Shown here: piece after piece, positions 8,172 to 17,099 of the stretch | How the letters are laid out: each line of letters opens with the position of its first letter | Numbering within the stretch: position 1 is the stretch's first letter | NCBI RefSeq assembly: GCF_034048115.1 | Contig: NZ_CP139145.1 | Coordinates: 744,001 to 808,000 of the forward strand | Length of the DNA stretch: 64,000 bases | Direction: 5' to 3' | DNA from: Pseudarthrobacter sp. IC2-21 | GTDB taxonomy: Bacteria; Actinomycetota; Actinomycetes; Actinomycetales; Micrococcaceae | The notes under the pieces: generated by a model | Told to the model about the DNA's origin: nothing | The model's input: the letters and a program-made list of their open reading frames with translations, nothing else | The model's database searches: none | Made by a program: the position numbers and the translations under genes

Positions 8172-9362
8172 ATGAGTCTCACGGAACAGCACGCAGCGTC
8201 CCTGTCCGCCGAAACCGTGGTGGTTGCCGCCGGCAGGCCCCCGCGGGAGCACGACGAGCCCGTGAACCCGCCCATCGTCCTCTCGTCGACGTATTTCGGC
8301 ACCGGAGCACTGGGCGACGGCGACCGGGGCTATGGCCGCTACGCGAACCCCACCTGGGATCCCTTCGAAGAGGCCCTTGGACAGTTGGAAGGCTCCGAAC
8401 TACCCGGCCTGCTCTACGCATCGGGTCTTGCGGCGGTGAGTTCCGCCCTGTCGCTGCTGCCGGCCGGCGGCGTCCTGGTGATGCCCTCGCACAGCTACGC
8501 GGGTTCGATGGTGATGGCCAGCGAAATGGCGCAGAAGGGATTCCTCGAGCTCCGGACCGTGGACATCGCGGACACGGACGCCGTCAAGGAACAGCTGGCC
8601 CCGCGGGGACCGGGGGCCAAGGCCGCCAGGATGCTCTGGCTGGAAAGCCCCACCAACCCCATGCTGGGAATCGCGGACATCCGCGAACTGACCGCCGCGG
8701 CCCACGCCGCCGGCGCCATCGTGGTCACCGACAACACCTTCTCCACCCCCTTGGTCCAGCAGCCCCTGGCCCTCGGCTCGGACGTGGTGCTGCACTCGGT
8801 GACGAAATACCTGGCCGGCCATTCCGACGTTGTCCTCGGCGCCCTGGTGACCTCAAACCCGGACATCCGGGCGGCGCTGCTGCACAACCGCACCATCCAC
8901 GGTGGCATCGCCGGCCCGTTCGAGGCCTGGCTGGCGCTGCGCGGACTCCGCACCCTGGCCTTGCGCGTGGAGCGGTCGCAGGCGTCAGCGGCGGTCCTGG
9001 CCGAGCGGCTCAGCCAGCACCCCCTGGTCGAAAGCATCCGGTTCCCCGGGCTCCCCACCGATCCCGGCCATGAGCGGGCCAAGTCCCAGATGAAGGGCTT
9101 CGGATCCATCGTGTGTGTTCAGATCGCGCCCGTGGCCGGCCTTAGCGGAGCCGACGCCGCGGACAAACTGGTGCGTGCCCTGCACCTTTGGCTGCCCGCC
9201 ACCTCCCTCGGCGGCGTCGAGTCTTTGATCGAACGGCGGCGCCGGCACACTGCCGAGCCCCTCAGTGTGCCGGAGAACCTGGTCCGGCTGAGTGTGGGCA
9301 TCGAGAATGTTGAGGACCTCTGGGCCGATTTGAAGCAGGCACTGGACGCGCTGGGCGGCTAG
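8172..9362 (+). CDS. Trans-sulfuration PLP enzyme (cystathionine gamma-synthase/lyase family)
   Basis: A 396-residue fold-type I PLP enzyme of the Cys/Met metabolism family. Visible features are the YGRYANPTWDPFEEALGQLE substrate/cofactor region, TDNTFSTPLVQQPL (Asp binding the pyridine nitrogen), the Schiff-base lysine K212 in SVTKYLAGHSD, and the C-terminal ESLIERRRRHT and VRLSVGIENVEDLWADL signatures. Family members make or cleave cystathionine, homocysteine or methionine. Sequence alone does not separate cystathionine gamma-synthase from gamma-lyase, so no symbol is given. No sulfur-metabolism genes adjoin it. Confidence 0.88.
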   Translation: MSLTEQHAASLSAETVVVAAGRPPREHDEPVNPPIVLSSTYFGTGALGDGDRGYGRYANPTWDPFEEALGQLEGSELPGLLYASGLAAVSSALSLLPAGGVLVMPSHSYAGSMVMASEMAQKGFLELRTVDIADTDAVKEQLAPRGPGAKAARMLWLESPTNPMLGIADIRELTAAAHAAGAIVVTDNTFSTPLVQQPLALGSDVVLHSVTKYLAGHSDVVLGALVTSNPDIRAALLHNRTIHGGIAGPFEAWLALRGLRTLALRVERSQASAAVLAERLSQHPLVESIRFPGLPTDPGHERAKSQMKGFGSIVCVQIAPVAGLSGADAADKLVRALHLWLPATSLGGVESLIERRRRHTAEPLSVPENLVRLSVGIENVEDLWADLKQALDALGG

Positions 9363-9371
9363 GCTTGGACA

Positions 9372-9710
9372 GTGGACGGTCAAATGATAATTTTTTATGT
9401 CGAGCGCGCAGTGTTTTTTGTCCTTGCCCTGGTGGCACTGGGCCTCGAGGCGTGGGCGCTGCTGGACTGCGTTCGCCACAAGTCCGCCGCGTTTGAGGCC
9501 ACCGGCAAGCGGACCAAGACGTTCTGGCTGGCACTGACCGGCGGCGCAACCCTCATCGGAGTCATCTCCCTGTTCAGCAGCGGCGGCCTGTTCGGCACCC
9601 TGGGCCTGTTCGGGCTGGCTGCCGTTGTGGCAGCGTCCGTCTACCTCGCCGATGTCCGCCCGGCCGTCAAGGACGCGGGCCGGGGCGGAAGCCGCCCTTA
9701 CGGCTGGTAG
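9372..9710 (+). CDS. DUF2516 family membrane protein
   Basis: A 112-residue protein with GTG at 9372 (an in-frame ATG at 9384 is an alternative start). It has three hydrophobic segments (about 5-27, 48-66, 70-92) and the characteristic C-terminal YLADVRPAVKD. DUF2516 proteins are short actinobacterial membrane proteins of unknown function. The gene follows the PLP enzyme by 9 bases, and its last 13 bases overlap the convergent methyltransferase gene. Confidence 0.82.
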   Translation: MDGQMIIFYVERAVFFVLALVALGLEAWALLDCVRHKSAAFEATGKRTKTFWLALTGGATLIGVISLFSSGGLFGTLGLFGLAAVVAASVYLADVRPAVKDAGRGGSRPYGW

Positions 9711-10531
9711 CCGCCGGGAGCTACGGCATCCCAGTCCACGGTCAGCTCGCCCAGACGCCACCGCGACGGCCCGTCCTGAACCGGCCAACCGCCGTCGCGC
9801 AGTGCCTTGCACATGCCCTGCCAGCGCTGCCTGTTCCCAAACGAAGCCAGCGGCGCCGATTCCAGCCACGCGCGGTCCATGGCCTGCATCAGCCGGTGCA
9901 CTGGCTCACCAGGGATATTCCGGTGGATGAGGGCCTTGGGCAGGCGCTCGGCAACGTCCGATGGCAGGTCAAAGCTGCCGAACCGCACGGACATGCTCAG
10001 CGATAGCGGCCGTTCAGCGTCGAGGGCTATCCAGGCCACGCGCCGGCCGATCTCATCGCACGTTCCGTCGATGAAGAGGCCGCCGGGGGCGAGCCTGCCC
10101 TGAACCAGGCGCCAAATGTCCGCGACGTCGGCCTCCTCATACTGCCGCAGGACGTTGAACGCCCGGACCAGGACCGGGCGGCCGGGGAGGGCCAGCTCGA
10201 AGCCGCCCACCTGGAAGCGCAGGCCCGGCTGTTCCAGGGCCTTGGCAGCGCGGACCCGTTCCGGTTCGATTTCGATCCCGCAGACGCGCACGTCCGGCCG
10301 GGCAGCGCGGAGGCGTTCAAAAAGTTCGACGGCGGTGGCTGGCGTTGCGCCGTAGCCCAGGTCAACCACCAAGGGGTCTTTGGCCGCGCGCAGCCGCCAG
10401 GACTGCGGCCCCGTCAGCCAGCGGTCCACCCGGCGCATCCGGTTCGGGTTGGTGGTGCCGCGGGTGACGTTTCCTACGGGTTTGCCGTTCCGATGATGGG
10501 GAGCGTTCACCCGTTCAGCCTTTTGCACCAC
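9698..10531 (-). CDS. Class I SAM-dependent methyltransferase
   Basis: A 277-residue protein with GTG start. The N-terminal block TTNPNRMRRVDRWL precedes a Rossmann-type SAM-binding region: VVDLGYGATPATAVELFERL (motif I), VCGIEIEPERVRAAKALEQ (motif II acidic loop), and later the LAPGGLFIDGTCDEIGRR strand. This is a conserved actinobacterial methyltransferase whose substrate is unknown; the arrangement resembles small-molecule more than nucleic-acid enzymes. Its 3' end overlaps the opposite-strand DUF2516 gene by 13 bases. It is divergent from gpmA. Confidence 0.82.
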   Translation of the reverse strand: MVQKAERVNAPHHRNGKPVGNVTRGTTNPNRMRRVDRWLTGPQSWRLRAAKDPLVVDLGYGATPATAVELFERLRAARPDVRVCGIEIEPERVRAAKALEQPGLRFQVGGFELALPGRPVLVRAFNVLRQYEEADVADIWRLVQGRLAPGGLFIDGTCDEIGRRVAWIALDAERPLSLSMSVRFGSFDLPSDVAERLPKALIHRNIPGEPVHRLMQAMDRAWLESAPLASFGNRQRWQGMCKALRDGGWPVQDGPSRWRLGELTVDWDAVAPGGYQP

Positions 10532-10609
10532 GGCCCAACTTTAGCCCCGGAACGTCCTGTGGTGTAACGCACAGCGGGCTCAAGCGTGCCCTCGGCTAGG
10601 ATGAAAATC

Positions 10610-11356
10610 ATGACTTACAAGCTGATTCTGCTGCGCCACGGCCACAGCGAATGGAACGCCAAGAACCTGTTCACCGGCTGGGTGGACGTTGACCTTAACG
10701 ACCAGGGCCGCGAGGAAGCGGCCCGCGGCGGTGAGCTCCTGGTGGAGAACAACATCCTGCCCGACGTTGTTTACACGTCACTGCTGAAGCGCGCCATCAA
10801 CACGGCCAACATCACGCTGGACAAGGCGGACCGCGGGTGGATCCCGGTCAAGCGGGACTGGCGCCTGAACGAACGCCACTACGGGGCGCTGCAGGGCAAG
10901 GACAAGGCCCAGACCCTGGCGGAGTTCGGTGAAGAGCAGTTCATGGAATGGCGCCGCAGCTATGACACCCCGCCGCCGCCCCTCTCGGATGACAGCGAAT
11001 TCTCCCAGGCCCATGATCCGCGCTACGCGGACCTCGGCGACGCCCTGCCGCGCACCGAGTGCCTCAAGGACGTCCTGACCCGGCTCCTGCCGTACTGGGA
11101 ATCCGATATCAAGGAAGACCTCAAGGCCGGCAAGACCGTCCTGGTCACCGCCCACGGCAATTCCCTCCGCGCCCTGGTCAAGCACCTGGACGGCATCAGC
11201 GACGACGCCATTGCCAGCCTGAACATCCCCACCGGGATCCCGCTGGTCTATGACCTCGACGAGAACTTCCAGCCCATCAAGGCCGGCGGCACCTACCTGG
11301 ACCCCGATGCCGCCGCCGAGGCCATCCTGGCCGTGGCGAACCAGGGTAAGAAATAA
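10610..11356 (+). CDS. gpmA: 2,3-bisphosphoglycerate-dependent phosphoglycerate mutase
   Basis: A 248-residue cytoplasmic glycolytic enzyme interconverting 3- and 2-phosphoglycerate. It has the catalytic [10 protein letters not shown] (phosphohistidine H10), [16 protein letters not shown] (catalytic Glu and substrate contacts) and [15 protein letters not shown] (second His). Length is typical of dPGM. I chose the ATG at 10610; another in-frame ATG at 10601 would add three residues. A strong hairpin terminator follows. Confidence 0.94.
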   Translation: MTYKLILLRHGHSEWNAKNLFTGWVDVDLNDQGREEAARGGELLVENNILPDVVYTSLLKRAINTANITLDKADRGWIPVKRDWRLNERHYGALQGKDKAQTLAEFGEEQFMEWRRSYDTPPPPLSDDSEFSQAHDPRYADLGDALPRTECLKDVLTRLLPYWESDIKEDLKAGKTVLVTAHGNSLRALVKHLDGISDDAIASLNIPTGIPLVYDLDENFQPIKAGGTYLDPDAAAEAILAVANQGKK

Positions 11357-11386
11357 GACTCCGCGGGTTGCGTTGACGGTTAATTG

Positions 11387-11429
11387 ACGACGGCGGGCCG
11401 GTCACCTCAGGTGACCGGCCCGCCGTCGT
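11387..11429. terminator. Bidirectional terminator between gpmA and phoU
   Basis: About a 20-bp perfect inverted repeat (ACGACGGCGGGCCGGTCACC and its complement) with a tiny loop, between two convergent genes. A T-run (AACTTTTT) follows on the plus side, and an A/T-poor flank on the other side makes termination of phoU less certain. Confidence 0.75.
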
Positions 11430-11448
11430 ACGCGGTGAACTTTTTGGG

Positions 11449-12102
11449 CTAGAGGGCCTGGGGCTGCCATTCGCCGGTGACCAGGTAGGTGACCTTGCGG
11501 GCCACGGAGACGCCGTGGTCAGCGAACCGTTCGAAGTAGCGGCTCGCGAGGGCAACGTCCACGGTGGTCGCGGGGGACTCGGCCCAGTCCGGCGAAGCGA
11601 TGGCCTTGAAGACGCTCAGGTGAAGGTCATCGATGGTGGTGTTGGCCTTCAGGATGTCGCGGGCCACCTCGAGGTCCCGGGTTTCCAGGAGCACGGTGAG
11701 CTTGTCCGCAATCAGCTGGTCCAGCTCGGCCATCTTCTTGAACGTTTCCGTCATGGATGCGGGGATCACGGTGGACGGGAAGCGCAGCCGGGCCAGCTGG
11801 GCGACGTGCCGGGCAAGGTCACCCATCCGCTCCAGCGAGGCACTCATCCGAAGCGAGCCAACGATCATGCGGAGGTCGCTGGCAACCGGGCCCTGCAGCG
11901 CGAGGATGTCGATGGCACGTTCGTCCAGGCTGTTCTGCAGGAAGTCGATGCGGGCATCAGCCGCGATGACGTCCTCCGCAAGGTCAACGTCAGCAACCTC
12001 GAAGGACGTGGTGGCCTTCTCCATTGCCTCACTGACCAACTTTGAAATCTCAACCAGCTGTTCACCGACCTGGGTCAGCTCTTCCTGAAAAACCTTACGC
12101 AC
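11449..12102 (-). CDS. phoU: Phosphate signalling protein PhoU
   Basis: A 217-residue all-helical protein with two PhoU repeats (about 1-110 and 115-210). The signatures are VRKVFQEELTQVGEQLVEIS, LQGPVASDLRMIVGSLRMSASLERMGD and FERFADHGVSVARKVTYLVTGE, with the E/D-rich metal-binding positions. The start is GTG at 12102, preceded by AAAGGA; the longer frame upstream is not family sequence. PhoU links the Pst transporter to the SenX3 kinase and represses the Pho response when phosphate is plentiful. It diverges from senX3-regX3 across a shared PHO-box-like region. Confidence 0.93.
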   Translation of the reverse strand: MRKVFQEELTQVGEQLVEISKLVSEAMEKATTSFEVADVDLAEDVIAADARIDFLQNSLDERAIDILALQGPVASDLRMIVGSLRMSASLERMGDLARHVAQLARLRFPSTVIPASMTETFKKMAELDQLIADKLTVLLETRDLEVARDILKANTTIDDLHLSVFKAIASPDWAESPATTVDVALASRYFERFADHGVSVARKVTYLVTGEWQPQAL

Positions 12103-12189
12103 GGGGGCGTCCTTTCTTCGGAACCCCGCCCCCAATGGCAGACGGAATTCATGTCGCCGTTCGGCACTCCAACCCGTAACTCTGCCAGC

Positions 12190-12233
12190 GTGCGGTGAAC
12201 GGCAAGTCTCTTGTAAATGAACGTTAGCTGAAC
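12190..12233 (-). promoter_or_regulatory. Phased PHO-box-like repeats in the phoU/senX3 intergenic region
   Basis: Read on the minus strand, four consecutive 11-base units start with GTTCA, GTTCA, AGAGA and GTTCA: GTTCAGCTAAC, GTTCATTTACA, a degenerate unit, then GTTCACCGCAC. Three of four carry the GTTCA core with exact 11-base phasing. This is the arrangement of RegX3/PhoP binding sites (PHO boxes) in actinobacteria. Its position between phoU and senX3-regX3 suggests autoregulation by RegX3. Confidence 0.7.
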
Positions 12234-12293
12234 CGTCGGTGCAACGGCCCCGGACGCACCGGCCAGCCACTCATCTCAGCATAAGCTGGAGCT

Positions 12294-13511
12294 GTGGATC
12301 CTACGCTTATCGGTGTCATCGCCGGCCTCGTCGGCCTGGCGCTGGGCACCTTCGGCGTGCTCGCCTTCAGGGTCAGTGAAAAACAGCGGCGGTATGTCGA
12401 CGTGGACATGGACGAGCCGTCCCTGCCGGCAGGCGCAGCGGAGGTACTGGCCGTGGTTGGCAGGGCCTTCGTGGTGGTGGACGCGGTGGACGGTGTGGTC
12501 AGGGCCAGCCCCGCGGCCTACGCCTACGGCCTCGTGCGCGGCCACACGGTGGTCCACAAGAAGCTGCTGGACATGACGGCCGGCGTTCGCCGCGACGGCG
12601 TGATCCTGGAGAAGAAGCTGGAGCTCCCGCGCGGACCGCTCGGCCAGGGCACCATTATTGTCCAGGTGCGTGCAGCCATGCTCGGCGAGGAATACATCCT
12701 GCTGCTGGCCGATGACCGCACCGAGATCACCCGCACGGAAGAGATCCGCAACGACTTCGTCGCCAACGTGTCCCACGAGCTGAAGACCCCGGTGGGCGCG
12801 ATTTCCCTGCTGGCCGAGGCCCTTGAGTCCTCCGCGGATGACGAAGAGGCGGTGCGCCGGTTCGCCAAACGGATGCACAAGGAATCGGGCCGGCTCGCGG
12901 CCCTGGTCCAGGACATCATCGAACTTTCCCGGCTCCAGGGCGCCAGCGTGTCCCAGGGCGGCAGCGCGGTGGACATTAACGCCGTCATCGCCGAAGCCGT
13001 GGACCGGTCCCAGTTGCCCGCCGAAAGCAAGAAAATCCAGATCGTCGTCGGGGAACCCGTAGCTGCCACAGTGTACGGTGACAGGGATCTGCTGGTAACC
13101 GCGCTGCGGAACCTGATCGATAACGCCATCCGCTATTCGCCGGAGAACACCAAGGTGGGCGTGGGGGTCCGTTCCAAGGACGGACTCATCGCCGTTTCGG
13201 TCACGGACCAGGGCGAGGGCATGACCCCGGAGGACCAGGAACGGGTCTTTGAACGTTTCTATCGCGTGGACGCGGCACGGTCCCGCCACACCGGCGGCAC
13301 CGGCTTGGGCCTGAGCATCGTCAAACACGTTGCCTCCAACCACGGCGGCGAGGTGACCCTGTGGTCCCGGCCCGGCCAGGGGTCCACCTTCACCCTGAGG
13401 CTTCCTGAGATGGAGAGCCAGGACGAACCCGATACCCCAGTTGTCAAAGATCGAGCCGTACCCGAGCGTGTCAAAGAGCGCGGCGTACATGAGCAAGGAG
13501 CCAGCGCTTGA
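12294..13511 (+). CDS. senX3: Sensor histidine kinase SenX3 (phosphate two-component system)
   Basis: A 405-residue membrane kinase with a GTG start. One N-terminal membrane segment (about 4-26) is followed by a PAS-like region (about 45-140) and the dimerisation/phosphoacceptor helix FVANVSHELKTPVGAISLL (His161). The ATPase domain has the N box (LRNLIDNAIRYS), G1 (VTDQGEGMTPED), F box (FERFYRVD) and G2 (GGTGLGLSIVKHVA). It pairs with RegX3, whose TTG start overlaps its stop (TTGA). Together with PhoU it senses phosphate supply through the Pst system. Confidence 0.92.
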   Translation: MDPTLIGVIAGLVGLALGTFGVLAFRVSEKQRRYVDVDMDEPSLPAGAAEVLAVVGRAFVVVDAVDGVVRASPAAYAYGLVRGHTVVHKKLLDMTAGVRRDGVILEKKLELPRGPLGQGTIIVQVRAAMLGEEYILLLADDRTEITRTEEIRNDFVANVSHELKTPVGAISLLAEALESSADDEEAVRRFAKRMHKESGRLAALVQDIIELSRLQGASVSQGGSAVDINAVIAEAVDRSQLPAESKKIQIVVGEPVAATVYGDRDLLVTALRNLIDNAIRYSPENTKVGVGVRSKDGLIAVSVTDQGEGMTPEDQERVFERFYRVDAARSRHTGGTGLGLSIVKHVASNHGGEVTLWSRPGQGSTFTLRLPEMESQDEPDTPVVKDRAVPERVKERGVHEQGASA

Positions 13512-14188
13512 GCAGGATTTTGATTGTTGAGGACGAAGAGTCTTTCAGCGACCCGTTGTCGTATTTGCTGGGCAAGGAAGGATTCGAAGTCGAGGTCGTG
13601 GACAACGGCCTGGACGCGATCACTGAGTTCGACCGGAACGGGGCGGACCTGGTCCTCCTGGACCTGCAGCTTCCCGGCCTGTCCGGAACGGAGGTCTGCC
13701 GGCAGCTGCGGCAGCGTTCCGGTGTTCCGGTCATCATGCTGACGGCCAAGGACTCGGAGATCGACAAGGTGGTGGGCCTCGAACTGGGCGCCGACGACTA
13801 TGTCACCAAGCCGTACTCGTCCCGAGAACTGGTGGCCCGTGTGCGGGCCGTTCTCCGCCGGCAGGGTGAGCCGGAAGAGCTGATCTCCGCCACAGTGCAG
13901 GCAGGCCCCGTCCGGATGGACATCGAACGGCACGTGGTCAGCGTGGACGGTGAGCAGGTCCTCCTGCCGCTGAAGGAATTCGAGCTGCTGGAAATGCTGC
14001 TGCGGAATTCGGGCCGGGTGCTGACCCGCGGCCAATTGATCGACCGGGTGTGGGGATCCGACTATGTGGGGGACACCAAGACCCTGGACGTGCACGTCAA
14101 GCGGCTCCGCGGCAAGATCGAGCCGGATCCGTCAGCGCCGCGCTACCTGGTGACGGTCCGCGGTCTCGGCTACAAGTTCGAGCCGTAG
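13508..14188 (+). CDS. regX3: Response regulator RegX3 (OmpR/PhoB family)
   Basis: A 226-residue regulator. The receiver domain (1-118) has acidic residues VEDEE, phosphoacceptor Asp52 in LVLLDLQLPGLSG, the LTAKD lysine and KPYSSRELVARVRAVLRR. The C-terminal winged helix (about 130-226) shows LPLKEFELLEMLLRNSGRVLT and DVHVKRLRGKIE, then VRGLGYKFEP. It starts with TTG and overlaps the senX3 stop by 4 bases, implying coupled translation. It is the expected activator of phosphate-starvation genes, acting on PHO boxes such as that at 12190. Confidence 0.93.
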   Translation: MSRILIVEDEESFSDPLSYLLGKEGFEVEVVDNGLDAITEFDRNGADLVLLDLQLPGLSGTEVCRQLRQRSGVPVIMLTAKDSEIDKVVGLELGADDYVTKPYSSRELVARVRAVLRRQGEPEELISATVQAGPVRMDIERHVVSVDGEQVLLPLKEFELLEMLLRNSGRVLTRGQLIDRVWGSDYVGDTKTLDVHVKRLRGKIEPDPSAPRYLVTVRGLGYKFEP

Positions 14189-14216
14189 GCGGTATCCCGG
14201 CAGTCCAACGGCGCCG

Positions 14217-14265
14217 GTAACGCAAAAGGAGGGGCTCCCCTGGGGAGCCCCTCCTTTTGCGTTAC
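14217..14265. terminator. Strong hairpin terminator after regX3
   Basis: A near-perfect inverted repeat of about 22 bp per arm (GTAACGCAAAAGGAGGGGCT and its complement) with a short loop. The second arm contains CTTTT. It lies between the convergent regX3 and lipoprotein genes and probably serves both. Confidence 0.85.
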
Positions 14266-14305
14266 CGCGGTTTGCCTGGTGGCTGTTGCCCGGCTGCGGC
14301 CGTGA

Positions 14306-14872
14306 CTAGTGCGCGCCGGCGGTGGCGCTTGCCGACGTTGATGACGACGGGGTGGGGGAAGCTGATCCGGTGGGTTCGCTGCCCGCCGGGAGGTATTCCT
14401 TGTACTCGGGCAGCGTCGCATCCAGGACGGGCATCTGCACGGTCTTGTTGACGTTGGTGCCGTCCTCGGTGACCTTGATGTCCACGAGGGAACCCGGAAT
14501 GCCGCCGCTCGTGCTGAGGATGGCCTCGTCCGTTGATTCGTTGAGCAGGGTGTAGGAGTTGGCCTTGACGGGCACCTGGGTCTGTGAACCCTTGGCGCCG
14601 TTGACAGTAAGCTTCACGTCCTGCGAGGAGGAGTTGTAGACGGCGCCGAGCAGGCGGCCGGGCTTGTTCTCACCGGCGGAGACGATCAGCATGTTCCGCA
14701 ACTGCAGCGGACCCAGGTCGGCGCGGATGCCGTCCGAGGAGGAGTACTGGTGAGTGGTCTGCTGGGGGGTGATGTAGCCGCAGCCTGTCATCGTGGCCAA
14801 GCCCAGGGCCAGAGCTCCTGCCGCCAGTGCCAGTTTGCCGCTCTGGGCCCGGTTCATCGCAGTGAAACGCAC
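14306..14872 (-). CDS. Conserved hypothetical lipoprotein
   Basis: A 188-residue exported protein. It starts at GTG 14872, which has GAGGAG 8 bases upstream; the frame extends to 14902 without a good site. A hydrophobic signal sequence (LALAAGALALGLA) ends in lipobox T-M-T-G-C. The mature part is beta-rich (DIKVTED, VQMPVLDATLPEYKEYLPA) and ends in a Ser/Thr/Ala-rich tail. Such lipoproteins are common in actinobacteria close to carD and phosphate genes; no function is established and no enzyme motif is seen. Confidence 0.78.
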   Translation of the reverse strand: MRFTAMNRAQSGKLALAAGALALGLATMTGCGYITPQQTTHQYSSSDGIRADLGPLQLRNMLIVSAGENKPGRLLGAVYNSSSQDVKLTVNGAKGSQTQVPVKANSYTLLNESTDEAILSTSGGIPGSLVDIKVTEDGTNVNKTVQMPVLDATLPEYKEYLPAGSEPTGSASPTPSSSTSASATAGAH

Positions 14873-15127
14873 GTCACGTACTCCTCGAGAGTGTGGAAAC
14901 ATTAATCAGCCATAGCCTAGCCGCAAACGGGCCGAAACGAGGATTCCGCGCGGTCACAATGTCCTTGGCAGCAGGCCCCGCATGCACTATTATCCGCATC
15001 CGTCAAGGGGTCCGAAGGGTCTGATTTGGCCCATTTTCCGCGGAATCACGGGGTTCCGGGCCCGGTTCCCGGCCAGTCATATGCCTTAATCGTGATAAAC
15101 TGGTTGCCGGGAAAGGGGAATGTTTAC

Positions 15128-15610
15128 ATGGTATTTGAGGTCGGCGAGACAGTAGTTTACCCTCACCACGGTGCTGCAAAAATTGAAGAAATCAAGATGC
15201 GCACTGTCAAGGGCGAAGAGAAGATGTATCTCAAGCTCAAGGTGGCTCAGGGTGATCTGACCATTGAAGTTCCAGCAGAGAACGTTGACCTTGTTGGGGT
15301 ACGTGACGTAGTGGGCAAGGAAGGCCTGGAGCACGTGTTTGACGTGCTTCGTGCCGAGTTCACTGAAGAGCCCACCAACTGGTCACGCAGGTACAAGGCA
15401 AATCTGGAGAAGCTTGCTTCCGGTGACGTCATCAAGGTAGCAGAGGTTGTCCGTGACCTTTGGCGCCGCGATCACGATCGGGGCCTTTCCGCAGGTGAGA
15501 AGCGCATGCTGGCCAAGGCCCGGCAGATTCTGATTTCAGAACTTGCACTGGCTGAAAAGACTGATGAAGAGAAGGCGGCAAGCGTTCTCGACGAGGTCCT
15601 GGCTTCCTAA
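15128..15610 (+). CDS. carD: CarD family RNA polymerase-binding transcription regulator
   Basis: A 160-residue global regulator. The N-terminal Tudor-like RNAP-interaction domain ([20 protein letters not shown], about 1-55) is followed by a helical DNA-binding domain with the conserved [13 protein letters not shown] and the W of [15 protein letters not shown] that wedges open the upstream edge of the -10 element. CarD binds the RNAP beta subunit and stabilises open complexes, notably at rRNA promoters. The ATG at 15128 has AAGGGG upstream; the extension to 15026 is not family sequence. A terminator follows. Confidence 0.94.
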   Translation: MVFEVGETVVYPHHGAAKIEEIKMRTVKGEEKMYLKLKVAQGDLTIEVPAENVDLVGVRDVVGKEGLEHVFDVLRAEFTEEPTNWSRRYKANLEKLASGDVIKVAEVVRDLWRRDHDRGLSAGEKRMLAKARQILISELALAEKTDEEKAASVLDEVLAS

Positions 15611-15617
15611 GAATTGA

Positions 15618-15655
15618 GCCCCGGGGATGCGAAAGCACCTCCGGGGTTTCTTTTT
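15618..15655 (+). terminator. Terminator of carD
   Basis: A GC-rich hairpin (GCCCCGG with CCGGGG, plus an inner GC/GAAA/GC tetraloop stem) followed by TTTCTTTTT, 8 bases after the carD stop. Confidence 0.8.
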
Positions 15656-15789
15656 GCCCAATTTCAGCCCGTGGCGCGTCCCCGTGGCGCGGCCTCGGGT
15701 CCGACTGCCACTGCAGACGATCGCCGGCGCCCACCAATTCCGTCGCAGGGTCCAGCCGGACTGGCCGGGCGGGACGTAGGCTAGACGCC

Positions 15790-16572
15790 ATGAGCAACGC
15801 ACTGCCCCGCCCCGTTACCGCCGTCATCCTTGTGGCCGCCGGCTCCGGCGAAAGGCTTGGGCACGGGATGCCGAAGGCCGCGGTGCCCCTCGGCGGAGAA
15901 CCAATCCTGATGCACGCGCTCCGCGGCGTCGTTGCCTCCGGGGTGAGCAGCCAGGTGTGCATCGTGTTGCCGGCGGGTGCCGACGGACTGCACGAGCTGT
16001 TGGAGGAATTCAGGGAGGAACTGGCCGACGGCGGGCCCGTCCTCACCCTCGTGGACGGCGGTGCCACCCGGGCTGAGTCGGTTCGGGCTGGCCTTGGAGG
16101 CCTGATGGAGGGGATTGAAGCCGTGCTGGTTCATGACGCCGCCCGCGCGCTGACCCCGGAGTATGTTTTCCACCGGGTGGTGGACTCCTTGGCCGCCGGC
16201 GCCGTTGCGGTCATTCCGGCAGTTCCGGTGGTGGACACGGTCAAGACCGTGGCCAGCACCAGCGGCGAGGACGCCGCCATTGCCCCGGAACTTGTGACCG
16301 GGACTGCCCCGCGGGAGGAACTGCGCTCCGTCCAGACACCCCAGGGATTCCGGCTCTCCACGCTGCACGACGCCCACCGGGCGGCCTCCCGGTTCGACGA
16401 AGCCCAGGCCGCTGCCGTCACCGACGACGCCATGCTCGTGGAACTTCTGGGCGTCCCCGTGCATGCCGTCCACGGCTCCACCCAGTCCCTGAAAATCACC
16501 ACCCCCCTGGACCTGATCATTGCCGAGGGCCTGCTGGAGGGCCCACTCGGGATCCGCTGGGTGGAAGGCTGA
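15790..16572 (+). CDS. ispD: 2-C-methyl-D-erythritol 4-phosphate cytidylyltransferase
   Basis: A 260-residue cytoplasmic enzyme that transfers CMP from CTP to MEP in the MEP isoprenoid pathway. It shows the nucleotide loop [47 protein letters not shown], and the [19 protein letters not shown] and [14 protein letters not shown] signatures. It ends 2 bases before ispF, which performs the step after the next kinase, so the two are co-transcribed. Confidence 0.93.
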   Translation: MSNALPRPVTAVILVAAGSGERLGHGMPKAAVPLGGEPILMHALRGVVASGVSSQVCIVLPAGADGLHELLEEFREELADGGPVLTLVDGGATRAESVRAGLGGLMEGIEAVLVHDAARALTPEYVFHRVVDSLAAGAVAVIPAVPVVDTVKTVASTSGEDAAIAPELVTGTAPREELRSVQTPQGFRLSTLHDAHRAASRFDEAQAAAVTDDAMLVELLGVPVHAVHGSTQSLKITTPLDLIIAEGLLEGPLGIRWVEG

Positions 16573-16574
16573 CC

Positions 16575-17090
16575 ATGGAAGGGCCGCAGATGATCCTGCC
16601 CCGCACAGGCATCGGCCTGGACGTCCACGCGTACGCATCGGAGGACCAGCCACGTCCGCTGTGGCTCGGCGGCCTGTTCTGGGAAGGCGAGCGCGGCCTT
16701 GCCGGGCACTCGGACGGGGATCCCGTGGCCCACGCCGCCGCCGATGCGCTGTTCTCAGCCGCCGGCATCGGGGACCTGGGTACACATTTCGGGACGGACC
16801 GCCCGGAGTTTGCCGGGGCCTCAGGGGTCACCCTGCTGAAGGAGGCAGCCAGGATTGTCCGGGCAGCCGGTTTTGAAATCGGCAACGTGGCCGTGCAGTT
16901 TGTGGCCAACCGGCCGAAGTTCGGTCCACGCCGGCTGGAGTCGCAGGATGTCCTGAGCGCGGCAGCTGAAGCCGCCGTCAGCGTCACGGCCACCACGAGT
17001 GACGGGCTGGGGTTCACCGGCCGCGGCGAAGGCATTTCCGCCATTGCCACCGCCTTGGTCTATCCCAAGCAACCGGACCGGATCGGCTAA
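16575..17090 (+). CDS. ispF: 2-C-methyl-D-erythritol 2,4-cyclodiphosphate synthase
   Basis: A 171-residue enzyme that cyclises CDP-ME-2P to MEcPP with release of CMP. Metal-binding residues lie in GIGLDVHAY (Asp, His) and in [46 protein letters not shown] and the C-terminal [21 protein letters not shown] complete the family pattern. It immediately follows ispD and precedes cysS by 9 bases. Confidence 0.93.
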   Translation: MEGPQMILPRTGIGLDVHAYASEDQPRPLWLGGLFWEGERGLAGHSDGDPVAHAAADALFSAAGIGDLGTHFGTDRPEFAGASGVTLLKEAARIVRAAGFEIGNVAVQFVANRPKFGPRRLESQDVLSAAAEAAVSVTATTSDGLGFTGRGEGISAIATALVYPKQPDRIG

Positions 17091-17099
17091 TCTGGAGCG

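Noticed and set aside
15026..15127. Longer carD start
   Set aside because: The extra residues are not CarD sequence, and the ATG at 15128 has AAGGGG at the right spacing.
14903..15127. A riboswitch or RNA gene upstream of carD
   Set aside because: No conserved riboswitch core or stable structure seen; it is an ordinary 5' region.
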